Source of the DNA: Calothrix sp. NIES-4101
GTDB lineage: Bacteria; Cyanobacteriota; Cyanobacteriia; Cyanobacteriales; Nostocaceae
Length of the DNA: 64,000 nt
Reading direction: 5' to 3'
Assembly (NCBI GenBank): GCA_004296455.1
Contig: AP018280.1
Location: 2,046,001 to 2,110,000 of the forward strand
Each line of letters starts with the position of its first letter. The stretch's first letter is position 1. This document shows, piece after piece, positions 1 to 9,688 of the stretch. Both the position numbers and the translations under genes were made by a program. A model generated the notes under the pieces. It worked only from the letters and a program-made list of their open reading frames with translations. It was not told where the DNA came from and searched no databases.

Positions 1-2092
1 TTTCCGGGTTTTCATCCATCACCAAAACGCTTTCGGGACCATCAAAAAAGTTACTCACTGTCGGTGCTATTTGCTGTAATGCTGATACAAGCTGTTGGTA
101 GTCGCGTGACTTTTGTGCTGCTTGAGTTTGCGGCAGTAAATTCACTAGGGCGTGATAGAAGGCTGCTTCGGATGGTTTTTGGAATAATTTTTCTTGTATT
201 AATGGTGTTGGTTCCAATTGTTGGGTATCTAAGTCACCTTGTGCCGCCAGACGGGTGGAGCGGTTGACGGTTTCGTAAATTTCGCCAAGTCTGCCATCTT
301 TGCGGATTTCTTGGAGGAAGGTGGCACGGTTTCTCGCGTCAATTAAGTCTTGTAATGCTCTTGCAGTATATTCGCGATCTGCCTCCGGCATTAAGCCCTG
401 CTTATCACTTTCTCCTAAAACTGCATTGACTAAGTCGTAATCAATGCCCTTTTCTTCCTGTAATAATGTGCGAATTCGTTGTAAGAAGAAGTCTTTGAGT
501 AGGGAAATTAATTGATGGGTATCTTTGTGATATTCGGTGGCAAAATTACTCGCGACTTGCTCTAATAAAGCCTGTAGATTAATTTGTAAATTTCCTACCC
601 AAGTAATATTCACAATAGCATTAGCGGCTCGTCGTAAAGCAAAGGGATCGGAGGAGCCGGAAGGTATCATTCCCAAGCCAAATATACTTACTAAGGTATC
701 GAGGCGGTCTGCTAAACCCACAACTTGTCCAGTTAAAGTTTGTGGAAGAATATCATCAGCATTTCTGGGTAAATAATGCTCAAAGATTGCTTTGGATACA
801 GCTTCATTTTCGCCACTTTTCGCTGCATATTTCTCTCCCATAATTCCTTGCAATTCGGGAAATTCATATACCATATTGCTCACTAGATCGGCTTTGCACA
901 GTAATGCTGCCCGTTGAATATTTTTCCGGTCATTCTCGCTGAGATTTAACTGTAGGGAAATTAAATCAGCAATTTGGCAAATTCTCTCTACCTTACGTCG
1001 CAACGAGCCTAAATCCTCCTGGAAAGTGACTGTTTCCAGTTTAGTTAACAAGCTTTCTAAGGGCTTTTCTAAATCTTTCTCATAGAAATATCTGCCGTCA
1101 GCTAATCTAGCTCTAATTACTTTGGCATTCCCATCAGCAATAATTTGTGATTTTTGCGGATCGCCATTAGAAATTGTGATGAAATTAGGTAATAATTCTT
1201 GGCTATTTAAATTTTTAAAGATGGGAAAATATCTCTGATGTGTCACCATTACCGTAGTTGTTACTTCCGTTGGTAACTCTAAAAATGCCTCTTCAAAATT
1301 ACCCACAACTACCGAAGGATATTCGACTAAATTAACAACTTCCTCCAACAAATCGGGATAAATTTCTGTTGTCCCATTTTTACTTGTGGCTGCTGCATTC
1401 ACTTGCTCTTTAATAGTCTTCTGGCGCTCATCGGCATCAACAACAATATAACCTTGACGCAACGTTTCTACATAATTATTTGCATGGGCAATCCTAATAT
1501 TATCAGGATGTAAAACCCGATGTCCGCGAGAAATGCGATCGCTTTTAACTACTTCCGAGCCATTATCCAATGTCAATGGCAACACAACATCATCTAATAG
1601 TGTCACCAACCAGCGAATCGGGCGAGAAAACCGCGTATCCCCATCACCCCAACGCATCAACCGCTTACCTTCCAAACTAAAAATCCACTGCGGTATGAGT
1701 TCCGTAAGTATATCTGCTACCGGGCGACCAGGAATTATTTTTTTGACAAAAATAAAATCACCTTTCTCAGTCGGACGTACCTCAAATGCAGATATTTCCA
1801 CACCTTGCTTTTTCGCAAATCCTTCTCCTGCGGGTGTGGGTGTACCATCCGGCTTAAATGCAGCCTTTGCTGGTGGTCCCTTAATTTCCTCTTCTCTATC
1901 GGGTTGCTGTACTGGTAAACCTTGAATAAACACCGCTAAACGTCGCGGAGTCCCGTAAATTTTCACCTCATCGTTCGCCAGACTATTCTCATCCAGAGAT
2001 TTGGGAATGCGCTGCTGCCATTGAGCAATAGCACCACTCAAAAAGCTTGCAGGTAATTCTTCTGTACCAACTTCTAATAAAAAACTAGGCAT
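1..2092 (-). CDS. glyS: Glycyl-tRNA synthetase beta subunit (partial, 3' end outside window)
   Basis: Beta subunit of the heterotetrameric bacterial glycyl-tRNA synthetase, which charges tRNA-Gly in the cytoplasm with the alpha subunit GlyQ. The reverse strand is open from an ATG at 2092 to the window edge (about 697 codons). It starts [20 protein letters not shown], the family's characteristic N-terminus. Near position 1 the reading is [16 protein letters not shown], matching the family's C-terminal end. The usual length of about 700-720 residues means only the last few tens of codons are missing. No break is seen. The start is fixed by the conserved [14 protein letters not shown]. GlyQ is not adjacent within the window. 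Confidence 0.95.
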   Translation of the reverse strand, partial: MPSFLLEVGTEELPASFLSGAIAQWQQRIPKSLDENSLANDEVKIYGTPRRLAVFIQGLPVQQPDREEEIKGPPAKAAFKPDGTPTPAGEGFAKKQGVEISAFEVRPTEKGDFIFVKKIIPGRPVADILTELIPQWIFSLEGKRLMRWGDGDTRFSRPIRWLVTLLDDVVLPLTLDNGSEVVKSDRISRGHRVLHPDNIRIAHANNYVETLRQGYIVVDADERQKTIKEQVNAAATSKNGTTEIYPDLLEEVVNLVEYPSVVVGNFEEAFLELPTEVTTTVMVTHQRYFPIFKNLNSQELLPNFITISNGDPQKSQIIADGNAKVIRARLADGRYFYEKDLEKPLESLLTKLETVTFQEDLGSLRRKVERICQIADLISLQLNLSENDRKNIQRAALLCKADLVSNMVYEFPELQGIMGEKYAAKSGENEAVSKAIFEHYLPRNADDILPQTLTGQVVGLADRLDTLVSIFGLGMIPSGSSDPFALRRAANAIVNITWVGNLQINLQALLEQVASNFATEYHKDTHQLISLLKDFFLQRIRTLLQEEKGIDYDLVNAVLGESDKQGLMPEADREYTARALQDLIDARNRATFLQEIRKDGRLGEIYETVNRSTRLAAQGDLDTQQLEPTPLIQEKLFQKPSEAAFYHALVNLLPQTQAAQKSRDYQQLVSALQQIAPTVSNFFDGPESVLVMDENPE

Positions 2093-2242
2093 AGGATTTT
2101 CTTTGAATCAGTCAATTTCATCAGTTTACCTTGCCTTTCTGCGCTTGTGAGAGTTGAGAGATGCCCGGAATTGAGGAACTATTGGAAAATTTTGAACGTT
2201 GAATCAAGTAGGAAGAGTTAAAATTTACATTAATTAACCAGA

Positions 2243-3301
2243 ATGAAATTACTATCTATTGCAGCTAGCTGCTTAATCTTATGTACAGTTAACAACTCGT
2301 CATTTGCGAGTATTCCCTCACCGTTAAATGTAATTGCTAATACACCTAACAAGAATATTTCCCCAGTAAAAACCCTGTCAGGACATACTGCACCTGTACG
2401 TGCGATCGCAATTTCTGCCAATGAACAAATTTTAGCAAGCGGCAGTGATGACACAACCATTAAACTCTGGAATCCACAAACGGGTGCATTGCTACGTACC
2501 TTAACCGGACACAGCGATCGCATCAAATCTATTATGATTACTCCTGAGGGAAAAACCTTGATTAGTAGTAGTTATGATGGCACTATCAAACTATGGAACT
2601 TGGGAACGGGTACAGTCAGTCGTACAATTACTGAGAAATCTGGGATCAATAGCATTTTAGTTACTAGCAATGGTAAAACTTTAATCAGTGCTAGTGGTGA
2701 TAAAACAATAAAATTTAGCGATTTAAAAACAGGAAAAATACAACGGATTTTAAAAGCCGAAACAACTGCATTGGCGATTAGCCCTGATGGTAAAACTTTA
2801 TTTAGCGGTGGTGAAAATGGTGGGAAAATTCGGCTTTGGAATCTAGCAACAGGCAAACAAATACGCAGCTTTACCCCACCTTTACCTAAAGATGCATTTT
2901 CTCCCCAACAAAAAGCATCTGCACCCATAGCCCTTGCTGTCAGTAATGATGGGCAAATGCTGCTGAGTGGTGGATATGATGACAGTTTTCAATCCGCCCC
3001 ACTTCAACAAACTGACGGTAAGAGCTTTAAAGCTTGGAACCTGAAAACAGGCAAGTTAGTTCATAACTTTTCCCTGGGTGCAAATGTAGATGTTTTGGCA
3101 ATTAGTCCCGATAGCAAAACATTTGTTGCGGGTGGTTTGGGTAGAGAAGTGGTACTAAGTGAGATGCAAACAGGGAAAACAGTTACTGAACTCAAAGGAC
3201 ATGCAGGTGGTATTTATGGACTAGCATTTAGTCGTGATGGTAAGACTCTCTACAGTGGCAGTGGTGATAAATCAATTAAAGTGTGGCGGATAAAGCCCTA
3301 A
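2243..3301 (+). CDS. Exported WD40 repeat beta-propeller protein
   Basis: 352 residues. An N-terminal hydrophobic stretch (MKLLSIAASCLILCTVNN, residues 1-18, then Ala-Ser sites near 23-25) looks like a Sec signal peptide, so the protein is probably periplasmic. From about residue 43 there are six or seven WD40 units ending in IKLWN, IKFSD, IRLWN, FKAWN and IKVWR, with the typical GH...SPDGKTL...SGS pattern between them. This fits a single seven-blade propeller, a protein-interaction scaffold; no partner can be named. The unit at residues 225-265 has an insertion (DDSFQSAPLQQTDG). It is monocistronic and divergent from glyS. Confidence 0.85.
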   Translation: MKLLSIAASCLILCTVNNSSFASIPSPLNVIANTPNKNISPVKTLSGHTAPVRAIAISANEQILASGSDDTTIKLWNPQTGALLRTLTGHSDRIKSIMITPEGKTLISSSYDGTIKLWNLGTGTVSRTITEKSGINSILVTSNGKTLISASGDKTIKFSDLKTGKIQRILKAETTALAISPDGKTLFSGGENGGKIRLWNLATGKQIRSFTPPLPKDAFSPQQKASAPIALAVSNDGQMLLSGGYDDSFQSAPLQQTDGKSFKAWNLKTGKLVHNFSLGANVDVLAISPDSKTFVAGGLGREVVLSEMQTGKTVTELKGHAGGIYGLAFSRDGKTLYSGSGDKSIKVWRIKP

Positions 3302-3450
3302 TACCTCTGAATTTACTCAAGGCTGTGCGTGCAGGTACTTGATATCTGGCATAATGCGATCGCGATGTGTCAGCCCAAATACCGTTCAATTTCCAGAACT
3401 TACTATTTGACTAACACATCATCAAAATTAAACTAATTTTTCTCTTCCCG

Positions 3451-4533
3451 CTAACTCATCACGGGATGAAAATAGAAAGCAAATCCTAATACTGCATAGG
3501 CAGCTAACAACAAAGTCCCTTCTAACCAATTTGATCTGCCATCGGAACTAATTGTATTCGCAATCAATACCGAAACCGCAACTGCCACTAATTCAAACGG
3601 TTTAAAATCTAAATCCATCGGTTGTCCAAATGCTTTGCCTGCTAAAACCAAAACTGGGGCAACGAAAAGGGCAATTTGCATACTGGAACCAACTGCAACA
3701 GATAGCGATAAGTCCATCTTATCCTTCATCGCCACACTGACTGCTGTCGCATGTTCTGCGGCATTACCAATAATGGGAACCAAGATAACACCAGTAAACA
3801 AAGCGGTTAAACCTAGTTTTGAGGTGGCGACTTCCAAAGAATCTACCAAGAGTTCCGATTCTACGGCGACTAACAAAGTACAAACAAGTAAAACACCACT
3901 CCATAACCAAATATTCGGTTGATGATTGGGAGTTTCTAAAGCCTCGGTTTCCGCTACACCCACTTCATACAGGTAAGAGTGGGTTTTCATGGAAAATAAA
4001 AGAGTTAAGATGTACACCAAGATCAAGATTACAGCCACAGCAACCGAAAAGTTTTCTACTACTTCTTGAGTAATCCCTTGCGAGGTATAATTCATTGCCG
4101 TTGGTAACAACATGGCAATTACTGCCAAATTCATCGAAGCTGCATTAACTCTGGCGACAATCGGTTGGAATGTTTGTTCTTTGTAGCGGAGTCCACCGAG
4201 TAACATTGCTAAACCCATCACCAGTAATAAGTTACCAATAATTGAGCCTGTAATACTGGCTTTGACGACATCAACTAATCCGGCTTTTAAGGCGACAAGG
4301 GCAATAATCATTTCCGTGGCATTGCCGAAGGTAGCATTTAATAAACCACCAAGTAAAGGCCCAACCACAACGGCGATTTCTTCTGTGGCTACACCCATCC
4401 AAGCAGCTAAGGGGAGAATTGCCAAGCCCGCAGTCACAAAAACGACAAGTTCTCCCCATTCGAGGAAGTGTGCGGCTAGGGAAACCGGGATAAATAACAA
4501 TAAAACTAGAAATACTATATTTTTAACGGACAT
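3451..4533 (-). CDS. cax: Calcium/proton antiporter, CaCA/CAX family
   Basis: 360 residues, very hydrophobic, with about 10-11 membrane helices. It exchanges cytoplasmic Ca2+ (possibly other divalent cations) for protons. Two alpha-repeat motifs typical of CAX proteins are visible: GGLLNATFGNATEMIIALVA (residues 61-80) and GNAAEHATAVSVAMKDKMD (about 255-273), each with the conserved GNA(T/A)E core whose glutamate binds cation. A short acidic loop near VAETEALETPNH separates the two halves, as in yeast Vcx1-type proteins. The length is normal and no damage is seen. It is transcribed alone, convergent with the WD40 gene. Confidence 0.92.
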   Translation of the reverse strand: MSVKNIVFLVLLLFIPVSLAAHFLEWGELVVFVTAGLAILPLAAWMGVATEEIAVVVGPLLGGLLNATFGNATEMIIALVALKAGLVDVVKASITGSIIGNLLLVMGLAMLLGGLRYKEQTFQPIVARVNAASMNLAVIAMLLPTAMNYTSQGITQEVVENFSVAVAVILILVYILTLLFSMKTHSYLYEVGVAETEALETPNHQPNIWLWSGVLLVCTLLVAVESELLVDSLEVATSKLGLTALFTGVILVPIIGNAAEHATAVSVAMKDKMDLSLSVAVGSSMQIALFVAPVLVLAGKAFGQPMDLDFKPFELVAVAVSVLIANTISSDGRSNWLEGTLLLAAYAVLGFAFYFHPVMS

Positions 4534-5333
4534 TGTTCACCTTAACTTTAGAAGCAATGGGTATTTTAGATAATTTGCAGAAATAGGGGCAAGGGGACAA
4601 GGGGATCAAGAAAAATAAGCTTCTCCGATTTTCCTACTTCCGTACGTTGCCACATTCCCATCTAGCATAATCCTTGGAGTATGTATAAATGGCTCCGAAT
4701 TTTTACTGTTTTCTCTGGGATTCTAGTTTTGTAAACTCAAGTTATGTTTTAATTCACATTTATAACTTTTGTTAAAGTTTTGTCGCAAAAATTAAAGTCA
4801 GTTGGGAAAACATATCCTATCAATGGGGTTTAATGTATTAAGACACTATTAAATTCCTGTTGTTGCTCAAGCTCAATTCCTGGAGATGAAGGTTATTGCA
4901 AATGCAATTTAATCAAAGCCTTTATCAACAAGTAATCAACATTTCGTCAGCAAAAAGGGTAATCCCCATCTCATTCGCTTTCTAGTTTGGTGTCGGAGTT
5001 TCAGTTTCCTTCACAAAAATTAATTGTGTGGGTTGAACTTGCCATCAAATGGGAATTGCGAACTGTTTTAAATAACATCTTCATCAAAATCAAATTTTCG
5101 ATACCCTAGGTAAAGGTGATTATTGACTACAATCTAGAAACGAGGTGATGACTCGCAAATTTGGAACTATTATTGCAGAATGAGTAGTAATGGTTGAGAA
5201 CTTTCACCTTTGCTGATTTTGGGCGTTGGCGTTAACCGCTCCCTAAGGGGATATCACAACTGTAGAGAATTTTATATTTTGAATGTCTTTGACACAATTG
5301 CAAGTTTATCTAAATCATTTGGAATAATACTAC
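4534..5333. other. 800-bp intergenic region between divergent cax and GH57 genes
   Basis: No credible coding frame and no RNA gene recognised. The segment is AT-rich with short poly-A/T runs and should hold the two divergent promoters, but I can point to no convincing -35/-10 pair or operator. It is long for a simple divergent promoter in this window, so an unrecognised small RNA or leader is possible. Confidence 0.4.
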
Positions 5334-8003
5334 ATGACTTCTGCTGCTGAACGACCAGTTAACTCTGGTTCTAATCTGATGTCGCAAGCAAATGTTGCGG
5401 TGAATAATGACCCTTTGCAGACTGCTGCGGGTGTATATGTGACGGTTCACGGGCACTTTTATCAACCACCCAGGGAGAACCCTTATCTGGACGCGATTGA
5501 GCGACAACCGAGTGCTTCTCCGTTTCACGATTGGAATGAACGCATCCATCATGAGTGTTATCGTCCAAATGCTTTTGCCAGAGTATTTAACGATAAAGGC
5601 GAAATATTGGGGATCGTCAATAATTATGAGTATATGAGCTTCAATATCGGCCCCACCTTGATGTCTTGGTTGGAAAGGCACGATATGGAAGTATATCAAC
5701 GGATTTTGGAGGCTGATAGAAAATCCCAAGCGCGTCTGAACGGACATGGAAATGCGATCGCACAGGTATATAACCACATCATTATGCCTTTGGCGAACGA
5801 TCGCGATAAATATACGCAGATACGTTGGGGGAAAGCAGACTTCAAATCCAGATTTGGACGTGATCCCGAAGGGATGTGGTTAGCGGAAGCGGCTGTAGAT
5901 TATCCCACTTTAGAGGCTTTGGTGGCGGAAGGGATTCGTTTTATTGTTTTAGCTCCATCGCAAGCACAGCGCTGTCGTTTACTGCCGACAGAAAATGATC
6001 CCCATCCCGAATGGCATGAAGTTGGCGGCGGACAAATTGATCCCACCCGTCCCTATCGCTGCTATTTGCAAAATAATCATGGGGAGACGCAAGATATTGC
6101 CTCTTCAGAACGACCCTACATCGATATCTTTTTCTACGATGGCCCCATTTCCCGGGATATGGGTTTTAGCGATGTGGTGTATAGTTCCAGCCATTTCGCC
6201 GGACGTGTCGGTGCTGCCATAAGAGGCGATCGCCGTCAAGCCCAATTAATCTCTGTGGCTACCGATGGGGAAACTTTTGGACACCACAAAGGGGGGACGG
6301 AAAAAACCCTTGCTTATGCTTTTATTGGTGAATTTGCCAAACATGGCTGGACTGTGACTAATTTTGCCCACTATCTCAGCTTAAATACCCCCACTTGGGA
6401 AGTGGAATTAAAACCTGTTACAGCTTGGAGTTGTGCCCACGGTGTCGATCGCTGGCAAGATGATTGTGGTTGTGGTGGCGCTACCGGCTGGCATCTGAAA
6501 TGGCGGCGACCGTTACGGGATGCTTTAAACTGGTTGCGGGATGAATTAATTAAGGTTTATGAAGAACAGGGGCGAAAATTATTTATTGATCCCTGGCAAG
6601 CAAGGGATGAGTATATTGAAGTAATTCGTGATCGGCAAAGCTTTAGTCCTTCTGCTTCCCATGGTTCCGCAAGTATCAATCGTTTTCTGGCTCGCCATCA
6701 AACCCACAAGCTAACTGACGCGGAAAGAATTGATGCTCTGCGACTTTTAGAAATGCAGCGCCATTCTTTGTTAATGTTTACCAGTTGTGGTTGGTTCTTT
6801 GAGGAACTTTCCCGCCCAGAAGGTACGCAAATTCTCCGTTACGCGGCTCGTGCATTAGAACTGGCGGGTGATGTCTCTGGCTTACAACTGGAAAGGGCAT
6901 TTATTAAGCGTCTTGCCTCTGCTCCCTGTAATATTGAGCAATTCCGTGATGGTGCGGATGTTTACCGCCAATTGGTGACTACGGCGCAAGTCAATTTCAA
7001 ACAAGTTGCTGCCCAGTATGCGATTACTTCTCTATTTAACCGCCACCAAGCCCCGGCGAACCAGCAATCTAGCAGTAATGAAAAACGTGTATATTGCTAC
7101 ATTGCGACAGAGTATGATTACCAAATACAACGCATGGGGGCTAGTTCTCTAGCAGTTGGACATATAAAATTAGTCTCCGAAATTACTTTAGAAAGTGAAG
7201 ATTTAGTCTTTGCGGTGTTGCATCTTGGTGGTTGGGATTTCCATTGCTGCATCCAACCATTTCAGGGTAGACGTGCCTACAGCCAGTTAAAAGAGAAGCT
7301 ATTTGCAGCTTTGCAACAGGCAAGTGCAGCGAATACGATTTTGGCAATGGTGCAAATATTTGGAGAAGAAGCATTTAGTTTGCAAAATCTCTTTGCTGAG
7401 GAAAGACACCGAATTATGCGGTTGTTGAATCAGGAAACTCTATTACGACTTGACCAGCTTTATACTCAGACATATCGGGATAATTACGGCGTAATTATGG
7501 CATTTCATCGCGATGATTTGCCAGTGCCGCAAGAGTTACAAGTAGCTGCGGATATTGCTTTGGGACATCGTTGTATGTCTTTGTTGCGGAAATTAGAGCA
7601 AGATATTGCCGAACCCCCACAAATCATTAATGATTTAGTAGAGTTGAAAGCCGCAGCCACGGAAGCCGAGCATTTGCGCTGTCGGTTAAATATACCCGAA
7701 GGTAAAGCAATATTAGAACAGATAGTATTGCGATCGCTTTGGCAATTGTTGCACGATGCTAGTGGTAATTTTGCCGATGATATGCAACGCTTTGAAAATT
7801 TGGTGGATATTGCCCATCAGCTAAATATCGGTATTTCTTTGGAGCGATCGCAGGAATTGTATTTCCATTGCTTGTACAATTACATTATTCCTGGATGTAA
7901 TGATGCTGTGGCAAATAACGAAGATACTATGCAGTGTCAGCAGTTACTCAAATTGGGGCAGAAGTTAGGGATTTGTGTTAGCCCTTGGTTAGATAATTTG
8001 TAG
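5334..8003 (+). CDS. GH57-family glycoside hydrolase with DUF3536-type C-terminal region
   Basis: 889 residues. The N-terminal part (about 33-420) is a glycoside hydrolase family 57 barrel: VTVHGHFYQPPRENPY opens the domain, followed by NNYEYMSFNIGPTLMSWL, HIIMPLAN, PEGMWLAEAAVDY and VATDGETFGHHKGGTEKTL. The glutamate in MWLAEAA and the aspartate in TDGETFGHH are in positions typical of the catalytic pair. GH57 enzymes act on alpha-glucans as amylases, glucanotransferases or branching enzymes, and this cyanobacterial subgroup has no assigned substrate that I know. The roughly 450-residue helical remainder matches the DUF3536 architecture by memory. No signal peptide, so cytoplasmic; a glycogen-related role is inference. 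Single-gene unit. Confidence 0.85.
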   Translation: MTSAAERPVNSGSNLMSQANVAVNNDPLQTAAGVYVTVHGHFYQPPRENPYLDAIERQPSASPFHDWNERIHHECYRPNAFARVFNDKGEILGIVNNYEYMSFNIGPTLMSWLERHDMEVYQRILEADRKSQARLNGHGNAIAQVYNHIIMPLANDRDKYTQIRWGKADFKSRFGRDPEGMWLAEAAVDYPTLEALVAEGIRFIVLAPSQAQRCRLLPTENDPHPEWHEVGGGQIDPTRPYRCYLQNNHGETQDIASSERPYIDIFFYDGPISRDMGFSDVVYSSSHFAGRVGAAIRGDRRQAQLISVATDGETFGHHKGGTEKTLAYAFIGEFAKHGWTVTNFAHYLSLNTPTWEVELKPVTAWSCAHGVDRWQDDCGCGGATGWHLKWRRPLRDALNWLRDELIKVYEEQGRKLFIDPWQARDEYIEVIRDRQSFSPSASHGSASINRFLARHQTHKLTDAERIDALRLLEMQRHSLLMFTSCGWFFEELSRPEGTQILRYAARALELAGDVSGLQLERAFIKRLASAPCNIEQFRDGADVYRQLVTTAQVNFKQVAAQYAITSLFNRHQAPANQQSSSNEKRVYCYIATEYDYQIQRMGASSLAVGHIKLVSEITLESEDLVFAVLHLGGWDFHCCIQPFQGRRAYSQLKEKLFAALQQASAANTILAMVQIFGEEAFSLQNLFAEERHRIMRLLNQETLLRLDQLYTQTYRDNYGVIMAFHRDDLPVPQELQVAADIALGHRCMSLLRKLEQDIAEPPQIINDLVELKAAATEAEHLRCRLNIPEGKAILEQIVLRSLWQLLHDASGNFADDMQRFENLVDIAHQLNIGISLERSQELYFHCLYNYIIPGCNDAVANNEDTMQCQQLLKLGQKLGICVSPWLDNL

Positions 8004-8234
8004 TTATCGTCTAGTTGTAGCGACGAAAAAGTTGACAACTGGGGAAAGTGATGCCGTTCAATCCTCCCTGGTTGTTTAACTTTCTAGATGACTATGAGCA
8101 AACAGACGCGGAGATGGGGAGATAGGAGGACGCAAAAAAATCCTTTTGTAGGTGCCCTGAATTGCTTTAGCTAAAATTGTGATGAGAATGTCATTAAAAC
8201 GAGTAAAATTTATTTTTATGTGGAGATAATTTTT

Positions 8235-8543
8235 ATGCGTTATCAAGTATTTGTTCGTAGTCAAAATGAGCATCATTTTATTGCATCGGTTGTAGGAATG
8301 CCGAATTTAACTGTTGAGGGTACGACGGAGGCAGAAGCTATTTCTAATGCAAAATCTACTCTCGAAGCACAACTTGCAAGAGGGAAATTTGTCTCAATAG
8401 AAGTAAATTCAGAACTAGAGACAAGTGAAAATACTCCACAGATGAAGTATGCAGGAATACTTGCAAATGATCCCAGCTTTGATGATTTTATGGATAAGTT
8501 AGCTTTAATTCGTCAAGAATCTAATGCTTTGACAGATGAGTAA
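8235..8543 (+). CDS. HicB-like antitoxin partner of PIN toxin
   Basis: 102 residues from the ATG at 8235, chosen because a GGAG motif lies 9 bases upstream; an in-frame GTG at 8220 would add five residues. The N-terminal half (MRYQVFVRSQNEHHFIASVV, then TVEGTTEAEAISNAKSTLEA) resembles the HicB partial RNase-H fold. The C-terminal tail (YAGILANDPSFDDFMDKLAL) resembles tails that hold PIN toxins. The stop codon overlaps the toxin's ATG by one base (TAATG), so the two are translationally coupled. The probable role is to neutralise the toxin and autoregulate the operon. A HicB-like partner for a PIN toxin instead of HicA is a recurring cyanobacterial combination. Confidence 0.75.
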   Translation: MRYQVFVRSQNEHHFIASVVGMPNLTVEGTTEAEAISNAKSTLEAQLARGKFVSIEVNSELETSENTPQMKYAGILANDPSFDDFMDKLALIRQESNALTDE

Positions 8544-8920
8544 TGACAATTTACGTTCTTGATACAGATCATCTTAGTCTTTATGGACGTAATCACCCCA
8601 AAATTATTGAAAATATTTTAGCTGCTAAAGTGCCGTTAACAACAACAGCTATCAATGTTGAAGAACAGTTGCGGGGACGTTTGGCTCAAGTTGCCGAAGC
8701 TAAAGATGGAGGAACTAAGTCGATGGCTTATCGATATCTTGTGAATACGGTGATGTTATTATCTGAATTTATTGTTCTTCAATATGATCAAAAATCCGAC
8801 GATATTTATCAATCATTAAAAACGCAACGTGTTCGGATTGGGACTCAAGATTTACGCATCGCATCGATTGTTTTAGCTTGTGATGGTGTTTTACTAACAA
8901 GAAATTTGCAGGATTTTTAA
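8543..8920 (+). CDS. vapC: VapC-like PIN-domain toxin, C-terminus cut by a nonsense codon
   Basis: 125 residues of a PIN-domain ribonuclease. Acidic active-site positions are visible: Asp in VLDTDHLSLY (residues 5-14), Glu in NVEEQLRGR, Asp in IGTQDLRIAS, and Asp in TRNLQDF at the end. VapC toxins cleave tRNA or rRNA. The frame stops with TAA at 8918-8920 immediately after LQDF. Reading on in frame gives KVPGLTIQNWSI and another stop at 8957, which is the normal end of this family (DF-x-xVPGL...W). The missing codon is probably CAA changed to TAA. All four acidic positions remain, but the last strand and helix are lost, so the toxin may be unstable or attenuated. Confidence 0.8.
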   Translation: MTIYVLDTDHLSLYGRNHPKIIENILAAKVPLTTTAINVEEQLRGRLAQVAEAKDGGTKSMAYRYLVNTVMLLSEFIVLQYDQKSDDIYQSLKTQRVRIGTQDLRIASIVLACDGVLLTRNLQDF

Positions 8921-9138
8921 AAAGTGCCAGGTTTGACAATTCAAAATTGGTCAATTTAATTTTTTGTTGGAGCAGGTATTTAATATATTTTAATATTTGT
9001 ATTGTATTAAATAAAGCATTTGATTTAATACAATACGTGAATTGTTCTTTTTGGCGAGATAATGGGAGTTCATGTCAACAATATTATCTACATGTCAGTA
9101 GATATCGTACTCAGCTTCATATCAAGTCCGGTAAATCA

Positions 9139-9481
9139 CAATACAGTTCAGTTAAGAATAAAATCAATTACTGCGAATAAAACAGATCAACTTTTTTGGA
9201 GGGGGCTTGGGGGACGGGTTGCGTCTAGGCTGTTGACTCTGTGTCCTTTTTGGGATTTCGTTCATGCAAAAAACGTGGATAGTCACAATGGCTGAAACCT
9301 TTATTTTGCTTGGGTTTTAACGAGGGATTGAATGCTACGAACAAAAGTACCAAAAATCGCCTAATTTTCAACAAAGTCAACAGCCTAGGTTGCGTCCCCC
9401 AATTGGGGGTTTGGGGGAAAATCCCCCAAATCTTGGTTCTTAACAAATCGATTGACTGATAACCTTAACTGAACCGTATTG
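9139..9481. mobile_element. MITE-like element with nested inverted repeats
   Basis: An 18-bp terminal inverted repeat with one mismatch bounds the segment: CAATACAGTTCAGTTAAG at 9139-9156 against the complement of 9464-9481. Inside is a second, perfect 14-bp inverted repeat (CTAGGCTGTTGACT at 9225-9238 and its complement at 9375-9388). Two short palindromes of C5/G5 runs follow at about 9396-9425. No transposase frame is present; the open frames across it are low-complexity and unconvincing. The 343-bp size fits a non-autonomous element or IS remnant. The rest of 8960-9688 holds no gene that I can support. Confidence 0.6.
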
Positions 9482-9688
9482 CGGTAAATCATACCAATTC
9501 ACAATACTCGCTCTGCGAGAAGCAAGCTACGCAATTAAAAAACTGAGATGCAGCGAAGCTTTCAGGATTTACATCTGTATCAGATTTTTCGTTAAATGGT
9601 ATCAGTTATTATTAGTTTATCTCCGCGTCTTTGCGTCAGTTTTATCTTTGGTATTTCGCCAGACATGATATCAGTTGTGTTTGCATAG

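Noticed and set aside
5310-5777. 155-residue reverse frame antisense to the GH57 gene
   Set aside because: Lies opposite the well-conserved catalytic domain and has no features of its own.
9225-9446. 73-residue reverse frame across the MITE-like repeat
   Set aside because: Low-complexity translation of the inverted repeats and G/C palindromes, no start signal, no domain.
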